Shown piece after piece: positions 1 to 7,132 of a DNA stretch of 64,000 nt. The first letter of the stretch is position 1. The number at the start of each line of letters is the position of its first letter. The position numbers and the translations under genes were made by a program. The DNA comes from Deltaproteobacteria bacterium (GTDB taxonomy: Bacteria; Bdellovibrionota; Bdellovibrionia; Bdellovibrionales; JAMPXM01). Below the pieces are notes generated by a model that saw nothing but the letters and a program-made list of their open reading frames with translations, had not been told where the DNA came from and did no database searches. The stretch covers positions 1 to 64,000 of the forward strand of contig JAFLCB010000016.1 in the NCBI GenBank assembly GCA_017302795.1, in the 5' to 3' direction.

Positions 1-110
1 ACATCGACCCGCGCTCATTTATTTTACTAAGCCTTCAGAAAGTCGCCGCCGGCGAAGAACTCGAAACGCCGATCGAACTAGCCCGCCGCCTTCGTCAACA
101 CGCGAATTAG
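1..110 (+). CDS. C-terminal end of an unidentified protein (cut by window edge)
   Basis: An open frame enters from the left edge (first full codon at 3) and ends at TAG 108-110, giving about 35 residues ending in LARRLRQHAN. The peptide is hydrophilic and helix-prone, with alternating Glu/Leu/Arg. I do not recognise the family. It ends 20 bp before the 3' end of the tRNA fragment on the opposite strand, so it probably belongs to the chromosome flanking the integrated element rather than to the element itself. Confidence 0.45.
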   Translation, partial: IDPRSFILLSLQKVAAGEELETPIELARRLRQHAN

Positions 111-129
111 GCAGGGGTTACGTTAGAAT

Positions 130-175
130 TGGTTGCGGGGAGAGGATTTGAACCTCTGACCTTCGGGTTATGAGC
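130..175 (-). tRNA. 3' fragment of initiator tRNA-Met (CAT), 5' half missing
   Basis: Read on the minus strand, this contains the anticodon loop CTCATAA, the 3' anticodon stem CCCGA, a variable loop AGGTC, a complete T arm (AGAGG, TTCAAAT, CCTCT), the 3' acceptor strand CCCCGCA, a discriminator A and CCA. The CCC on the 3' side of the anticodon stem is typical of initiator tRNA. The 5' acceptor strand, D arm and 5' anticodon stem are absent: identity stops at GCTCATAACCC and unrelated sequence follows at 176. This is the usual scar left when an element integrates into the 3' part of a tRNA gene. No intact copy lies in the window. Confidence 0.85.
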
Positions 176-287
176 AGATTGAAGTGCTTTTTCTAAGTTT
201 TCGGAATCCTTCGAATATTTAATAATAACAAAGTCTTCCAGTAGATTCTTAGTGCGACGGATGACGATGAAAAACGACCAGTTTCGA

Positions 288-327
288 CCCCTCGTGGACC
301 ATCGGTGGACCATCGAGGGGATTTTTT
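288..327 (+). terminator. Terminator-like hairpin enclosing two 11-bp repeats
   Basis: CCCCTCG (288-294) can pair with CGAGGGG (314-320) and is followed by A and seven T residues. The loop is occupied by the tandem GTGGACCATCG repeat. The shape is that of a factor-independent terminator for rightward transcription, although no convincing plus-strand gene ends just before it. The same 11-mers near 8331 lack this stem. Confidence 0.5.
294..315 (+). repeat. Left copy of tandem 11-bp repeat (2x GTGGACCATCG)
   Basis: Two perfect head-to-tail copies of GTGGACCATCG lie at 294-304 and 305-315. The identical 22-bp block recurs in the same orientation at 8331-8352, 48 bp after the integrase stop codon. 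Weaker similarity extends upstream of both (TGCGACGGA-GACGA). Paired 11-bp repeats near both ends of an element resemble arm-type integrase binding sites; that role is inference. Confidence 0.75.
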
Positions 328-481
328 TGAACTAGTTCGGAGAAAAGACGCTTTGATATGCTTTCAGATAGCCTATTCGCGAAAGTGAGCGTAGCTAATC
401 AGATGGGATGTGCCATTACACCCCGATGAATTCATTCACTTAATCCGTTCCGTTTGTCAAAATGTTCGTCTAGAAATTGGA

Positions 482-1621
482 TCAATCAAACATTAATACT
501 TGTTTGATTTGATCTTCAAGTTCCTGACGGATCGGAAAGTAGTCATCAAAGGCCGTACTTATTTTGGCCTCTTCGCAAACTGAAGCGCGGGGGCTTCGTC
601 GAAACTCATTGTCTGGGTAGATTGCGATCCATTTTTTAGCGGCCTTTTTAGTGATTTCCTCAAACATCCTCTTCTTTGCTTCAAATTCTGGGACGCCGCT
701 ATTCAAAGACCGGGGTGTGATTTCTTCGTTTGCCCAAGTGAGATTAGGCATGACGACAATGAATTGATCAACAGCCCTGTACCAATCATGAAAGTTATAG
801 AGGCCTGTAAAGAGCTGAAGCTGAGCAATCGCTGCTGGCGACTTCAACACTTCTGATAGATCATTTGCTGAATATGGATTTCCGTCAGCGTCAAGACACG
901 AAAAATTGTGATCAATCAAATAGGAGCGATTCTGCCGAGCCAATTCCAGTCGTGCTTTTGCGGCCTCTATCGTCGGAATGTGTCCATAAAGTGAATCAGG
1001 CCGAGTTAGGCTGTTCCAAGTGTAATAGCGAAATCCTGAACTCGGATTAAAGTTTACAAAGTACGATTGAATGGTTTCAGCGTCTGCTTCGCCATAACCT
1101 AACAAGTGTGATATCTCGTGAATGAGAAGCGCCGACACCTGAATTTGCAGTTCGCCAGGTGGCGTCGCTTGTATGCGTGAAATACTGAGGCAAATTGTTC
1201 CATCTTTTTTGAATGATGAAACCGAACCGTCTGAATTTGTATGGGCACCGAAGCCGACACACGGTGTGGACTGAACTGTGATTCGATTAGAATTTGCCAC
1301 TTCGGCCAGCAGCGCGCAGCCACGTTCACCAATATCTTTTATTAGCTGACCGACGCGCGGCTTTCTCGCGAACTGCCAGTCGTTACCAAAGTCCATAGGG
1401 CAATTTGCGATTGCCTGATTTATCGCCGACCTCACATCATATTCTGACGACCGCCTCGGCGCAATATTGCCACCTCCGCCGTCAACCGTTCCTTGCGCGG
1501 GCGATGGCCCGGCTGAGATCAAACCTGTATCGGCGCCAGCGTCGCCTGAGGGTTCCCAATTGGAACAAGCGGTGGTTGCGGTCATCGCAATCGTTAAGCT
1601 CGCTATCGCTAGGTGCTTCAT
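482..1621 (-). CDS. Secreted lipoprotein with zinc-metalloprotease HExxH motif
   Basis: A 379-residue protein read from ATG 1621. This start places a short Lys/His n-region and a hydrophobic segment directly ahead of a lipobox-like TTAC-S, so export and lipidation at about Cys19 are likely; an upstream in-frame start would spoil the signal peptide. A Gly/Asp/Ser-rich linker follows. Around residue 167 is HEISHLLGYGE, a classic HExxHxxxGE/D gluzincin-metzincin-like zinc site inside a hydrophobic helix, so a peptidase role is plausible. The rest is unrecognised, with several Cys (CPMDF, GCALL, TPCVG, TICLS) that could form disulfides. It is divergent from the TIGR02147 regulator at 1917, a frequent arrangement for regulator and secreted target. 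The substrate is unknown. Confidence 0.7.
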   Translation of the reverse strand: MKHLAIASLTIAMTATTACSNWEPSGDAGADTGLISAGPSPAQGTVDGGGGNIAPRRSSEYDVRSAINQAIANCPMDFGNDWQFARKPRVGQLIKDIGERGCALLAEVANSNRITVQSTPCVGFGAHTNSDGSVSSFKKDGTICLSISRIQATPPGELQIQVSALLIHEISHLLGYGEADAETIQSYFVNFNPSSGFRYYTWNSLTRPDSLYGHIPTIEAAKARLELARQNRSYLIDHNFSCLDADGNPYSANDLSEVLKSPAAIAQLQLFTGLYNFHDWYRAVDQFIVVMPNLTWANEEITPRSLNSGVPEFEAKKRMFEEITKKAAKKWIAIYPDNEFRRSPRASVCEEAKISTAFDDYFPIRQELEDQIKQVLMFD

Positions 1622-1814
1622 TTCAAACTCATTTCTTGGCCCATCGGCCACTTCAAGGGGCAACATTTGTGCCCATTAGGGTTAAGTAATGAGGTGATCT
1701 TTTCTTGCCACCCGCCTTGCTAGAGCGCTTTGGTTGCAAGCCAGACATAATCCTCACGGCCTCCCTTGGGACGTCTCTGAATTTCTTCATTCAGAAGTGC
1801 CAAATTCGGCGTGA

Positions 1815-1916
1815 GGGCATATATATCCGCCTCTGACTCGTCGCAATAGATATATAAAGTTAAAAAGCATCATAATTGTTCATCAAATGATGCATGATGT
1901 GATATAAATACATGAA
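1815..1916 (+). promoter_or_regulatory. AT-rich divergent regulatory region
   Basis: The gap between the lipoprotein and the TIGR02147 gene is AT-rich. It holds an 8-bp inverted pair TATATATC/GATATATA, overlapping ATGAT/ATCA repeats, and an extended -10-like TGATATAAA (TATAAA at 1903-1908) only nine bases before the regulator ATG at 1917. If that -10 is used, the regulator mRNA would be nearly leaderless. No good -35 is visible. Confidence 0.3.
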
Positions 1917-2732
1917 ATGAATAACTTAAAGTCTGTTTTTGAGTTTCTAGATTATCGGCTTTTTTTGAAGGGTTGGGTGAAAGAGAAGTCCGTAACCCAG
2001 CGAGGTCAGTGGAGTCGCATGGCGAAGGCGATCGGCGTTACTTCGACTATGATCAGCCAAGTGATGCGAGGGGATCGAAACCTAAGTCCAGAACTTGCGA
2101 ACGATCTCTGTGATTACATCGGTTTTGCTGAAGACGAGGCGAGACACTTCTTACTTCTGGTCGACTTCGCTCGCGCCGGGTCGACCCGCTTGAAAACTCG
2201 TTTGCGAAATCAAGTCATTGAATCACAAAGTCGCGCCCAAACTCTTACTAAACGACTCAAGGTCGACGAAGCCATGACAGACGCAGCAAAAGCAACTTTC
2301 TACTCTGATTGGATTTACTCAGCAGTTAGGAATGCATCGGCACTTGAAGAAAAACAAACTGCAGAGAGCCTTGCGCTACGTTTTGGTATTTCTCGATCAA
2401 CCATGAGCGAGATCGTAAACTTTTTGGTCGAAACTGGCCTCTGTCAAAGTCAATCTGGCATTGTGTCAGTGGGGCCTCAAAAGACGCATGTCGCAGCAAG
2501 TTCCCCATTTGTTTTGTCACATCATCGTAACTGGCGACTTAAGGCAGTTGATTCAATGCGAGCGCGCAATGAGAGTGACCTCTTTTATACGGGGCCAATG
2601 TCGCTGTCGCGCGAGTTAGCCATCGAGGTGCGACAACGTATTCCGACATTCATCGATGAACTCTACAAAGACCTCGGGCCATCAAAGTCCGAGGTGGTTC
2701 GCTGCCTCAACATTGATTGGTTTGAATTCTAA
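1917..2732 (+). CDS. TIGR02147-family transcriptional regulator
   Basis: A 271-residue cytoplasmic protein. The N-terminus has the family opening (VFEFLDYRLFLKGWVKEK), followed by an XRE-like helix-turn-helix at about 30-65 (MAKAIGVTSTMISQVMRGDRNLSPE) and the FYSDWIYSAVRNA segment near 122. A second winged-helix-like block (ALRFGISRSTMSEIVNFLVETGL) sits at about 150-180, and the C-terminus ends DWFEF. These are hallmarks of TIGR02147, a family expanded in Bdellovibrio and Fibrobacter with no well-established target. Its divergent position suggests it controls the lipoprotein at 482-1621. Two long hairpins lie just downstream. Confidence 0.85.
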   Translation: MNNLKSVFEFLDYRLFLKGWVKEKSVTQRGQWSRMAKAIGVTSTMISQVMRGDRNLSPELANDLCDYIGFAEDEARHFLLLVDFARAGSTRLKTRLRNQVIESQSRAQTLTKRLKVDEAMTDAAKATFYSDWIYSAVRNASALEEKQTAESLALRFGISRSTMSEIVNFLVETGLCQSQSGIVSVGPQKTHVAASSPFVLSHHRNWRLKAVDSMRARNESDLFYTGPMSLSRELAIEVRQRIPTFIDELYKDLGPSKSEVVRCLNIDWFEF

Positions 2733-2784
2733 TCAGGCGGCGTCCAGCCGAAGGTTGTACTGGTTTTAAAGCGTGAAAAGTTGC

Positions 2785-2836
2785 TGGACCCAAAGCATCC
2801 CTTTGCTCATCTCAGAGGTGGGATGCTTTGGGTCCA
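2785..2836. repeat. Perfect 17-bp stem hairpin (intergenic)
   Basis: TGGACCCAAAGCATCCC (2785-2801) is the exact reverse complement of 2820-2836, leaving an 18-nt loop. No T-run follows on either side, so it is not a standard terminator. It lies 53 bp after the TIGR02147 stop codon and is the first of two unrelated perfect hairpins in this gap. Confidence 0.85.
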
Positions 2837-2887
2837 CGGTGTTCAGTTCAAACTGTTGAAATTGCTGGTTTCTAAAATCCGGGAAGC

Positions 2888-2950
2888 GCATCTCTGCTCC
2901 TGACCACCCGCCCTCCACGAATAAGGGCAGGTGGTCAGGAGCAGAGATGC
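2888..2950. repeat. Perfect 21-bp stem hairpin with nested inner stem
   Basis: The 21 bases 2888-2908 are the exact reverse complement of 2930-2950. Inside, GCCCT (2910-2914) can pair with AGGGC (2924-2928), so the hairpin continues with one small internal loop. No T-run follows. The rest of the 2733-3301 gap shows no gene that I can support. Confidence 0.85.
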
Positions 2951-3301
2951 AGATGGGAAATGGAAGTGTGGGTTCCTCTATAGGTCAGAAAAGCTGTCGT
3001 GTTGGATTCGAATTAAATCCCTAGGGCAACAAAAGGTAACTGTTCTCGGTCAAAGAAGTAGCTGGACGAACTAATGGACGATAGCTGCTGAGGCGTTACA
3101 ATTAATCGTCGAGTTTGGCGACATGCTATTTTTCAATTTGAAACGATGAAACAGTCGAATGCCGATTGGAAGCTGTTCATGCGCATGTTCAGTCGAAACA
3201 TCCATCTGGCGAGGGACGTCAGGAGTATTCATTTGGGCTACCTGATAAAGAAGAAAAGAGTTCGTTTGCGATGCCAATACACCTACTGCATGAACATCGA
3301 A

Positions 3302-4153
3302 TTACGAGCGCAAACGCTTGGCGACCCACGCATTCATTTCGTTCAGTACATCCGACATTTGCTTAGGCAAATTCAGTTTCGCTCCGCTTTCACCAAGGCC
3401 TCGAAGATGCTGCGTCCAGAGTTTTTGCAGAGTCAAGATCCCGTCGGGATCGAAACTGATAGGTATCTTCAAGAGTGTTCTCCGATGGGCGAAAGTCTGT
3501 GAGATGTCTTTACGCAACTTATCAGTATCGATCAGATTAGGCTCACGACTCATGAGAATGACGTCGTGATAATCCTTCATTCGACTGTTTGTAGCTCCCT
3601 TTGAAATAATCGTTTCAAACTTTTCGGCGAAGATGGTCTCGACCGGGTACGTGAGGAGCGAGATTTCTCCCTCGAAGATTGGTTTCCCTTTGTACTCGAA
3701 AGTTCGAAACTGATTTTGAATTGCGTCGACCGCGTCGCCGACACCTAGATCGATTTGTATTCGATCCTGCATTTTTTCGAGGCTCACGTTGAGAGTGACT
3801 CGAAAGCCGGCATACTCCATGTGGGGTTGATTAAGACTTTCAATGTCGCCCCACGTGAACGTGAAGTCGTCATTCAGGTCGATAGCGACGACTTCTCGCA
3901 ACGAGGTCTCGATAGCTGCGGTTTCTGACTTCATTTTGTTCACAAGAAAATCAGCGTCTGTGGTTTCTCGTCCAATTGCGAGGTAGTGCGCCAGCAAAAG
4001 CCCGCCCTTGAAAATGAATTTATCGTGTTGGTTTGAATGCGAGAGCCTTGCAAGAAATCTCTCGAGAAGCAGTTGCTTCCATATTTCGTTGTGTGATTTC
4101 TTTCGTTCTTGTGCGATCGCCTTGATGCGGGCTTTTAGTGCTTCCGCTTTCAT
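3302..4153 (-). CDS. abiEii: AbiEii-type nucleotidyltransferase toxin
   Basis: A 283-residue member of the AbiEii/AbiGii (DUF1814) nucleotidyltransferase-fold toxins of type IV toxin-antitoxin and abortive-infection systems. Visible family marks are FKGGLLLAHYL near residue 48, the catalytic-type TTDADFLV (Asp-x-Asp) near 63, a second acidic motif at IQIDLGVGD, and the conserved YPVETIFAEKFETII with MKDYHDVILMS further on. Known relatives add nucleotides to tRNA or block growth after phage infection; the exact target here is not readable. The ATG at 4153 overlaps the antitoxin stop by 4 bp, so the two genes are translationally coupled. Confidence 0.88.
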   Translation of the reverse strand: MKAEALKARIKAIAQERKKSHNEIWKQLLLERFLARLSHSNQHDKFIFKGGLLLAHYLAIGRETTDADFLVNKMKSETAAIETSLREVVAIDLNDDFTFTWGDIESLNQPHMEYAGFRVTLNVSLEKMQDRIQIDLGVGDAVDAIQNQFRTFEYKGKPIFEGEISLLTYPVETIFAEKFETIISKGATNSRMKDYHDVILMSREPNLIDTDKLRKDISQTFAHRRTLLKIPISFDPDGILTLQKLWTQHLRGLGESGAKLNLPKQMSDVLNEMNAWVAKRLRS

Positions 4154-4749
4154 GTCGACACCGCAAGGATATAGGGGTCGATACGAACGCGAAGTACTTT
4201 TGCGTATTTTTTGAGTTTTATCAGATTGATTTTATTGTCGCGTTTCGAGTTGAGCGCAGTCCTCAGTGCTTTGATAGCGGTTTCGATGCTGAGGTACCGG
4301 AATGAATCGACGATCGTACGTTCGCGATCGAAAACAGGAATCGAAACTCCTCCAAGATTGAATTTGGTTTTGCCGAGAGAGAGATTTCTCATTCGAACGA
4401 TCTTGGTTAGGTTATCAGAACGGCGGCGAGTGCGATGATCGATTGCAATCCAGTGCTGCCTCGGAACTTCTTCGGTGAGGTCATAGAGCGCGAGGGCTGA
4501 TGTGAGGCAAACAATTCCGCCGCGAGTTTTCATCGCGGCGTCAGCGAGATCTTCCCAGCGAAAGTCTTCCGTCGAAGGGGTAGCCTCTGCGCCGCGATAG
4601 ATACCGTGTCCGATTCGCTGTAGTTCGCCTGAGTTGACGTAATATGCGAGGCTGGCGGCGCTGACCCCGAACTTGCGAGCGTCGCCGCTTGTGAAACTAG
4701 GAGCTTTTAAGAGAGTTCTGATTTTCGTTAAAGCTGGTTTGGACTTCAT
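4150..4749 (-). CDS. abiEi: AbiEi-type antitoxin / autorepressor
   Basis: A 199-residue protein with an N-terminal winged helix-turn-helix (about 15-50: FTSGDARKFGVSAASLAYYVNSGELQRIGHGIYRG) typical of the AbiEi antitoxin domain, followed by the AbiEi C-terminal domain (GGIVCLTSALALYDLTEEVP, then HWIAIDHRTRRR). In studied AbiE systems this protein neutralises the toxin and represses its own promoter by binding inverted repeats. A 10-bp inverted repeat sits 15-47 bp upstream of this start (4764-4796), matching that mode of control. The toxin gene follows with a 4-bp overlap. Confidence 0.87.
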   Translation of the reverse strand: MKSKPALTKIRTLLKAPSFTSGDARKFGVSAASLAYYVNSGELQRIGHGIYRGAEATPSTEDFRWEDLADAAMKTRGGIVCLTSALALYDLTEEVPRQHWIAIDHRTRRRSDNLTKIVRMRNLSLGKTKFNLGGVSIPVFDRERTIVDSFRYLSIETAIKALRTALNSKRDNKINLIKLKKYAKVLRVRIDPYILAVST

Positions 4750-4763
4750 TCGCTTAGTTTAAT

Positions 4764-4796
4764 ATTGGCACCCAAAGAAGTAAAGTGGGTGCCAAT
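4764..4796. promoter_or_regulatory. Inverted repeat, likely AbiEi operator
   Basis: ATTGGCACCC (4764-4773) and GGGTGCCAAT (4787-4796) form a perfect 10-bp inverted repeat with 13 bases between. The nearer arm is 15 bp from the AbiEi start codon. Position and symmetry fit the autorepressor operators described for AbiE systems; binding itself is inferred. Confidence 0.6.
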
Positions 4797-4871
4797 GTTA
4801 AAAATGTTAGGAAAAGGCACGTCAAAACAGCTACTTATAGATGTGCCTGATGGCAGTTCCGAAAAGCAATG

Positions 4872-4900
4872 TTGACGATGCGACATATATGTCGTAAACT
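4872..4900 (+). promoter_or_regulatory. Promoter with a palindromic operator in the spacer
   Basis: TTGACG (4872-4877) and TAAACT (4895-4900) are separated by exactly 17 bases, a good primary-sigma promoter. The spacer contains the perfect 14-bp palindrome CGACATATATGTCG (4881-4894). A repressor bound there would block polymerase, so the HTH protein encoded just downstream is an obvious candidate for autoregulation. Confidence 0.6.
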
Positions 4901-4946
4901 CAAAAGCGTTGAGTTGATCGAGAGATTTCGCTCGACGAAAAAAAGA

Positions 4947-5351
4947 ATGCGCAGGGTTAAATTGAAAATCACATATGATCGAGACATCGACTACATGGAA
5001 ATCTTCTTCAGCAAGGAAGCGAACTATGGTGACGAGCTCAGTGAGCAAGTTATGGAGTTCAAATCTGAGAAAACCGGAAAGACCATCGGCTACGCGTTCG
5101 AAGCCGCAAGCGAAACTGTTTTTAAGTCCGACTTTCTGCATTTAACGACGAAACTCGCTGCACTTCTAAAGATCGTTCGAACTGTTGAGGATCTGACGCA
5201 GGAAGAGGCGGCAAAAAGAATTGGCGACATTACCCTGCGCCATTATTAACGCCTCGAGGCCGGCGAAGATACCACCCTCGAAATGCTCGAAAGAATCACC
5301 GCCGCGTTTCCAAAGCAAGACTTCTCAAAAATGCTCCGGAAGGGCGCTTAA
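4947..5351 (+). pseudogene. DUF2283 + XRE helix-turn-helix regulator, split by a stop codon
   Basis: From ATG 4947 the reading has a DUF2283-like N-terminus (KLKITYDRDIDYMEIFF...GKTIGYAFEAA), then an XRE helix-turn-helix beginning LTQEEAAKRIGDITLRHY. A TAA at 5247-5249 interrupts it. The same frame continues without shift as RLEAGEDTTLEMLERITAAF and ends at TAA 5349-5351, exactly the rest of an XRE domain. Homologous XRE domains often read YYQRLEAGE here, so a single C-to-T change of CAA to TAA explains the break. The truncated 100-residue product would lack the recognition half of its HTH. An earlier in-frame ATG (4869) would overlap the promoter and is less likely. The protein resembles antitoxin-type regulators. 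Confidence 0.7.
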
Positions 5352-5492
5352 GATTGTCGAAGTCACCAAAGAAAAAGGGAGTGAAACCCTGAAAAATCTG
5401 ATTGTTTCGATTGAGACTTTGCCTCCTTCTTGAAGAGAGTCCATTTTGAACTTGTCTTGGTTCGCAGAATGGCAAAGCAAGGGAGAGGAAAA

Positions 5493-6473
5493 ATGAAATT
5501 TTTCATGAAGCACGGCTGTATGGTATCTAAAGTCGTTTTCGGCCTGTTACCACTCTTGTTGGTGGGCTGCTCGATCGGCGAAAAATCTAATGAATCATTA
5601 TCGCCCGGAAAAGTGAGACCTATTTTTTATGAGGTTTCGAAAAACGGTAAGAAAATAGGGACTCTTTTTGGCACGATTCATTTAGGGGTTAACGCCGACG
5701 ACCTTCCTAGTTCGTTTTTTGCCACCTTCGATGAATCCGATCATTTCGTAGCGGAGATTGATCCAGAGAAACTGAAGGGCGATCAGAAGTCTTCGCTCTT
5801 TGAGAGCTTTAGTAAGGGTAAGATTCGCAGTGGGATGTCCGAGATTAGTAGCGACACACAGAAGTCGCTTCGTAAATATTTTCAATCCTTTCATGCTGAA
5901 TACGGCAGTGGTCAGGGTGCTGCTGACCTTGAATTCCTGGAGAAATTAGACCTCAACGGGTTGGTTGGCTATACGAATATAATCTACCAAGCAAAAGGCC
6001 AAGTAGAGGTGGTGAATCGTCTTCAGAGTTCGCGTCACCTCAAAAAGTTTCTCGACTTTGATTTAGTTGACCGCGCCAAGCGGTTGAGAATGACGACGAC
6101 CTATCTGGATGCACCTTTAATGGAACTCCTGCGCCAATGCGCGAGCCGGGAAACTTCCGTCCGCTTCCTTTCAAAGGTCGCTTCGGCAGAAAGACCCGAA
6201 GTTGAGTACGCAGATATATATATCGATTTAGTTTCTGCCTATCGACGAGGTGAAAAAGACTATTCTAGATATTATGACTCTACTGATCAGCAGTTAAAAT
6301 GCTTAATCGACAAACGTAATGTCCTATGGAAAACGTCAATCGTCGGAGCGTTTCGCGCTTATGAGAACACTTTCGTTGCGGTCGGACGTTTGCACCTAGA
6401 TGTTGGGCCCGAGTCGCTCGTATCGTTGCTTCAGTCCGATGGGTACTCCGTTGAGGTAAAACAATTCGAATGA
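5493..6473 (+). CDS. TraB/GumN-family lipoprotein
   Basis: A 326-residue protein starting at ATG 5493, chosen because GAGAGG lies 6-11 bases upstream and the start gives a clean signal peptide ending in a lipobox (LLLVGC-S, lipidated Cys near 25). Family marks are the early GTLFGTIHLG motif (about residue 55) and the C-terminal VAVGRLHLDVGPESLVSLLQSDGYSV, which match the paired GxxH motifs of TraB/GumN (Tiki-like) proteins. Members are proposed metal-dependent proteases or hydrolases, but the bacterial substrates are unknown. It is probably anchored in the periplasm or outer membrane, and it lies within the accessory element between two regulators. Confidence 0.75.
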   Translation: MKFFMKHGCMVSKVVFGLLPLLLVGCSIGEKSNESLSPGKVRPIFYEVSKNGKKIGTLFGTIHLGVNADDLPSSFFATFDESDHFVAEIDPEKLKGDQKSSLFESFSKGKIRSGMSEISSDTQKSLRKYFQSFHAEYGSGQGAADLEFLEKLDLNGLVGYTNIIYQAKGQVEVVNRLQSSRHLKKFLDFDLVDRAKRLRMTTTYLDAPLMELLRQCASRETSVRFLSKVASAERPEVEYADIYIDLVSAYRRGEKDYSRYYDSTDQQLKCLIDKRNVLWKTSIVGAFRAYENTFVAVGRLHLDVGPESLVSLLQSDGYSVEVKQFE

Positions 6474-6764
6474 ATCTCGGCAGGTCGGGTCTATTTGGAG
6501 TGCAAACGACAAAGGCTTCGACGCGCCTGATCTAATTCAAAAGAAGACAATTTTAGTGGTCGTTAAGGTTTGTTGAACCTGGGGACCTTTGGAGTGATCC
6601 GAAGAGTCCTATGAGGTCCGCAGAGGTCCAGGGTTCAATTCCGTGAAAAACCCAAGCGCCACTCGCGAAAATCTCGCACGCATTTTGTGCTTTTCTCTTT
6701 AAACAATCTCAGGCAATCGGTTCGAGAAGTTTGCGCTCGAACGAATTACCGTGAGGTGGTAGTC

Positions 6765-7112
6765 ATGAAGAACGAAAGGCACTTGATGCTGTTGAAGAGC
6801 CCTGCGGTCGTCGATGAAAAAGCGTTTGATGAATTTCTCACGCAAACGCTGAAAGACGAAGTAGCGCAGAATACACAACCGGCCGCACAAGTGCCCATGT
6901 CGATCTTTGATAATCGAAAGAGGTGGATTAAAGCGCAGGATGTTGCGCGTGAACTCGGGATCTCTGTGCGGACGGTTTATGACTGGCACCACAGGCCTCA
7001 CCGACGGAACACGCCGCCTGAGCTTTTTAATAAGTTTAATGGTCATTTATTTCTTAGTACCGAAGCACTGAATCTCTGGATGACTCAACAGGCAACACGT
7101 CGACGACGTTAA
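6765..7112 (+). CDS. Excisionase-like / MerR-fold DNA-binding protein
   Basis: A 115-residue protein from ATG 6765, preceded by GAGGTGG at a good distance. The C-terminal half (about 55-110) is a winged-helix of the excisionase/HTH_17 type: RWIKAQDVARELGISVRTVYDWHHRP, then a wing, FNGHLFLSTEALNLWM, and a basic RRRR tail. It lies 20 bp upstream of the integrase gene, the usual place of a recombination directionality factor. An upstream in-frame ATG (6687) lacks a ribosome site. The 291-base gap before it contains only an imperfect hairpin region and no further gene. Confidence 0.65.
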   Translation: MKNERHLMLLKSPAVVDEKAFDEFLTQTLKDEVAQNTQPAAQVPMSIFDNRKRWIKAQDVARELGISVRTVYDWHHRPHRRNTPPELFNKFNGHLFLSTEALNLWMTQQATRRRR

Positions 7113-7132
7113 TGCCGGAAGAGTGAGTCTCT

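Noticed and set aside
107-313. 68-residue open frame on the minus strand ending ...VRGSNPLPATNSN
   Set aside because: It starts inside the tandem 11-mers and reads through the tRNA-Met fragment; the C-terminal residues are simply the translated tRNA T arm.
2785-2950. Ordinary terminators after the TIGR02147 gene
   Set aside because: Stems are unusually long and loops of 18-21 nt lack a following T-run, so they are listed as hairpin repeats instead.
4746-5141. 131-residue minus-strand frame opposite the DUF2283-XRE gene
   Set aside because: It covers the AbiEi operator and the antisense of a clear domain; no ribosome site and no family resemblance.
6575-6660. tRNA-like gene
   Set aside because: A T-loop-like motif and a hairpin are present but there is no acceptor stem, no anticodon arm and no CCA.
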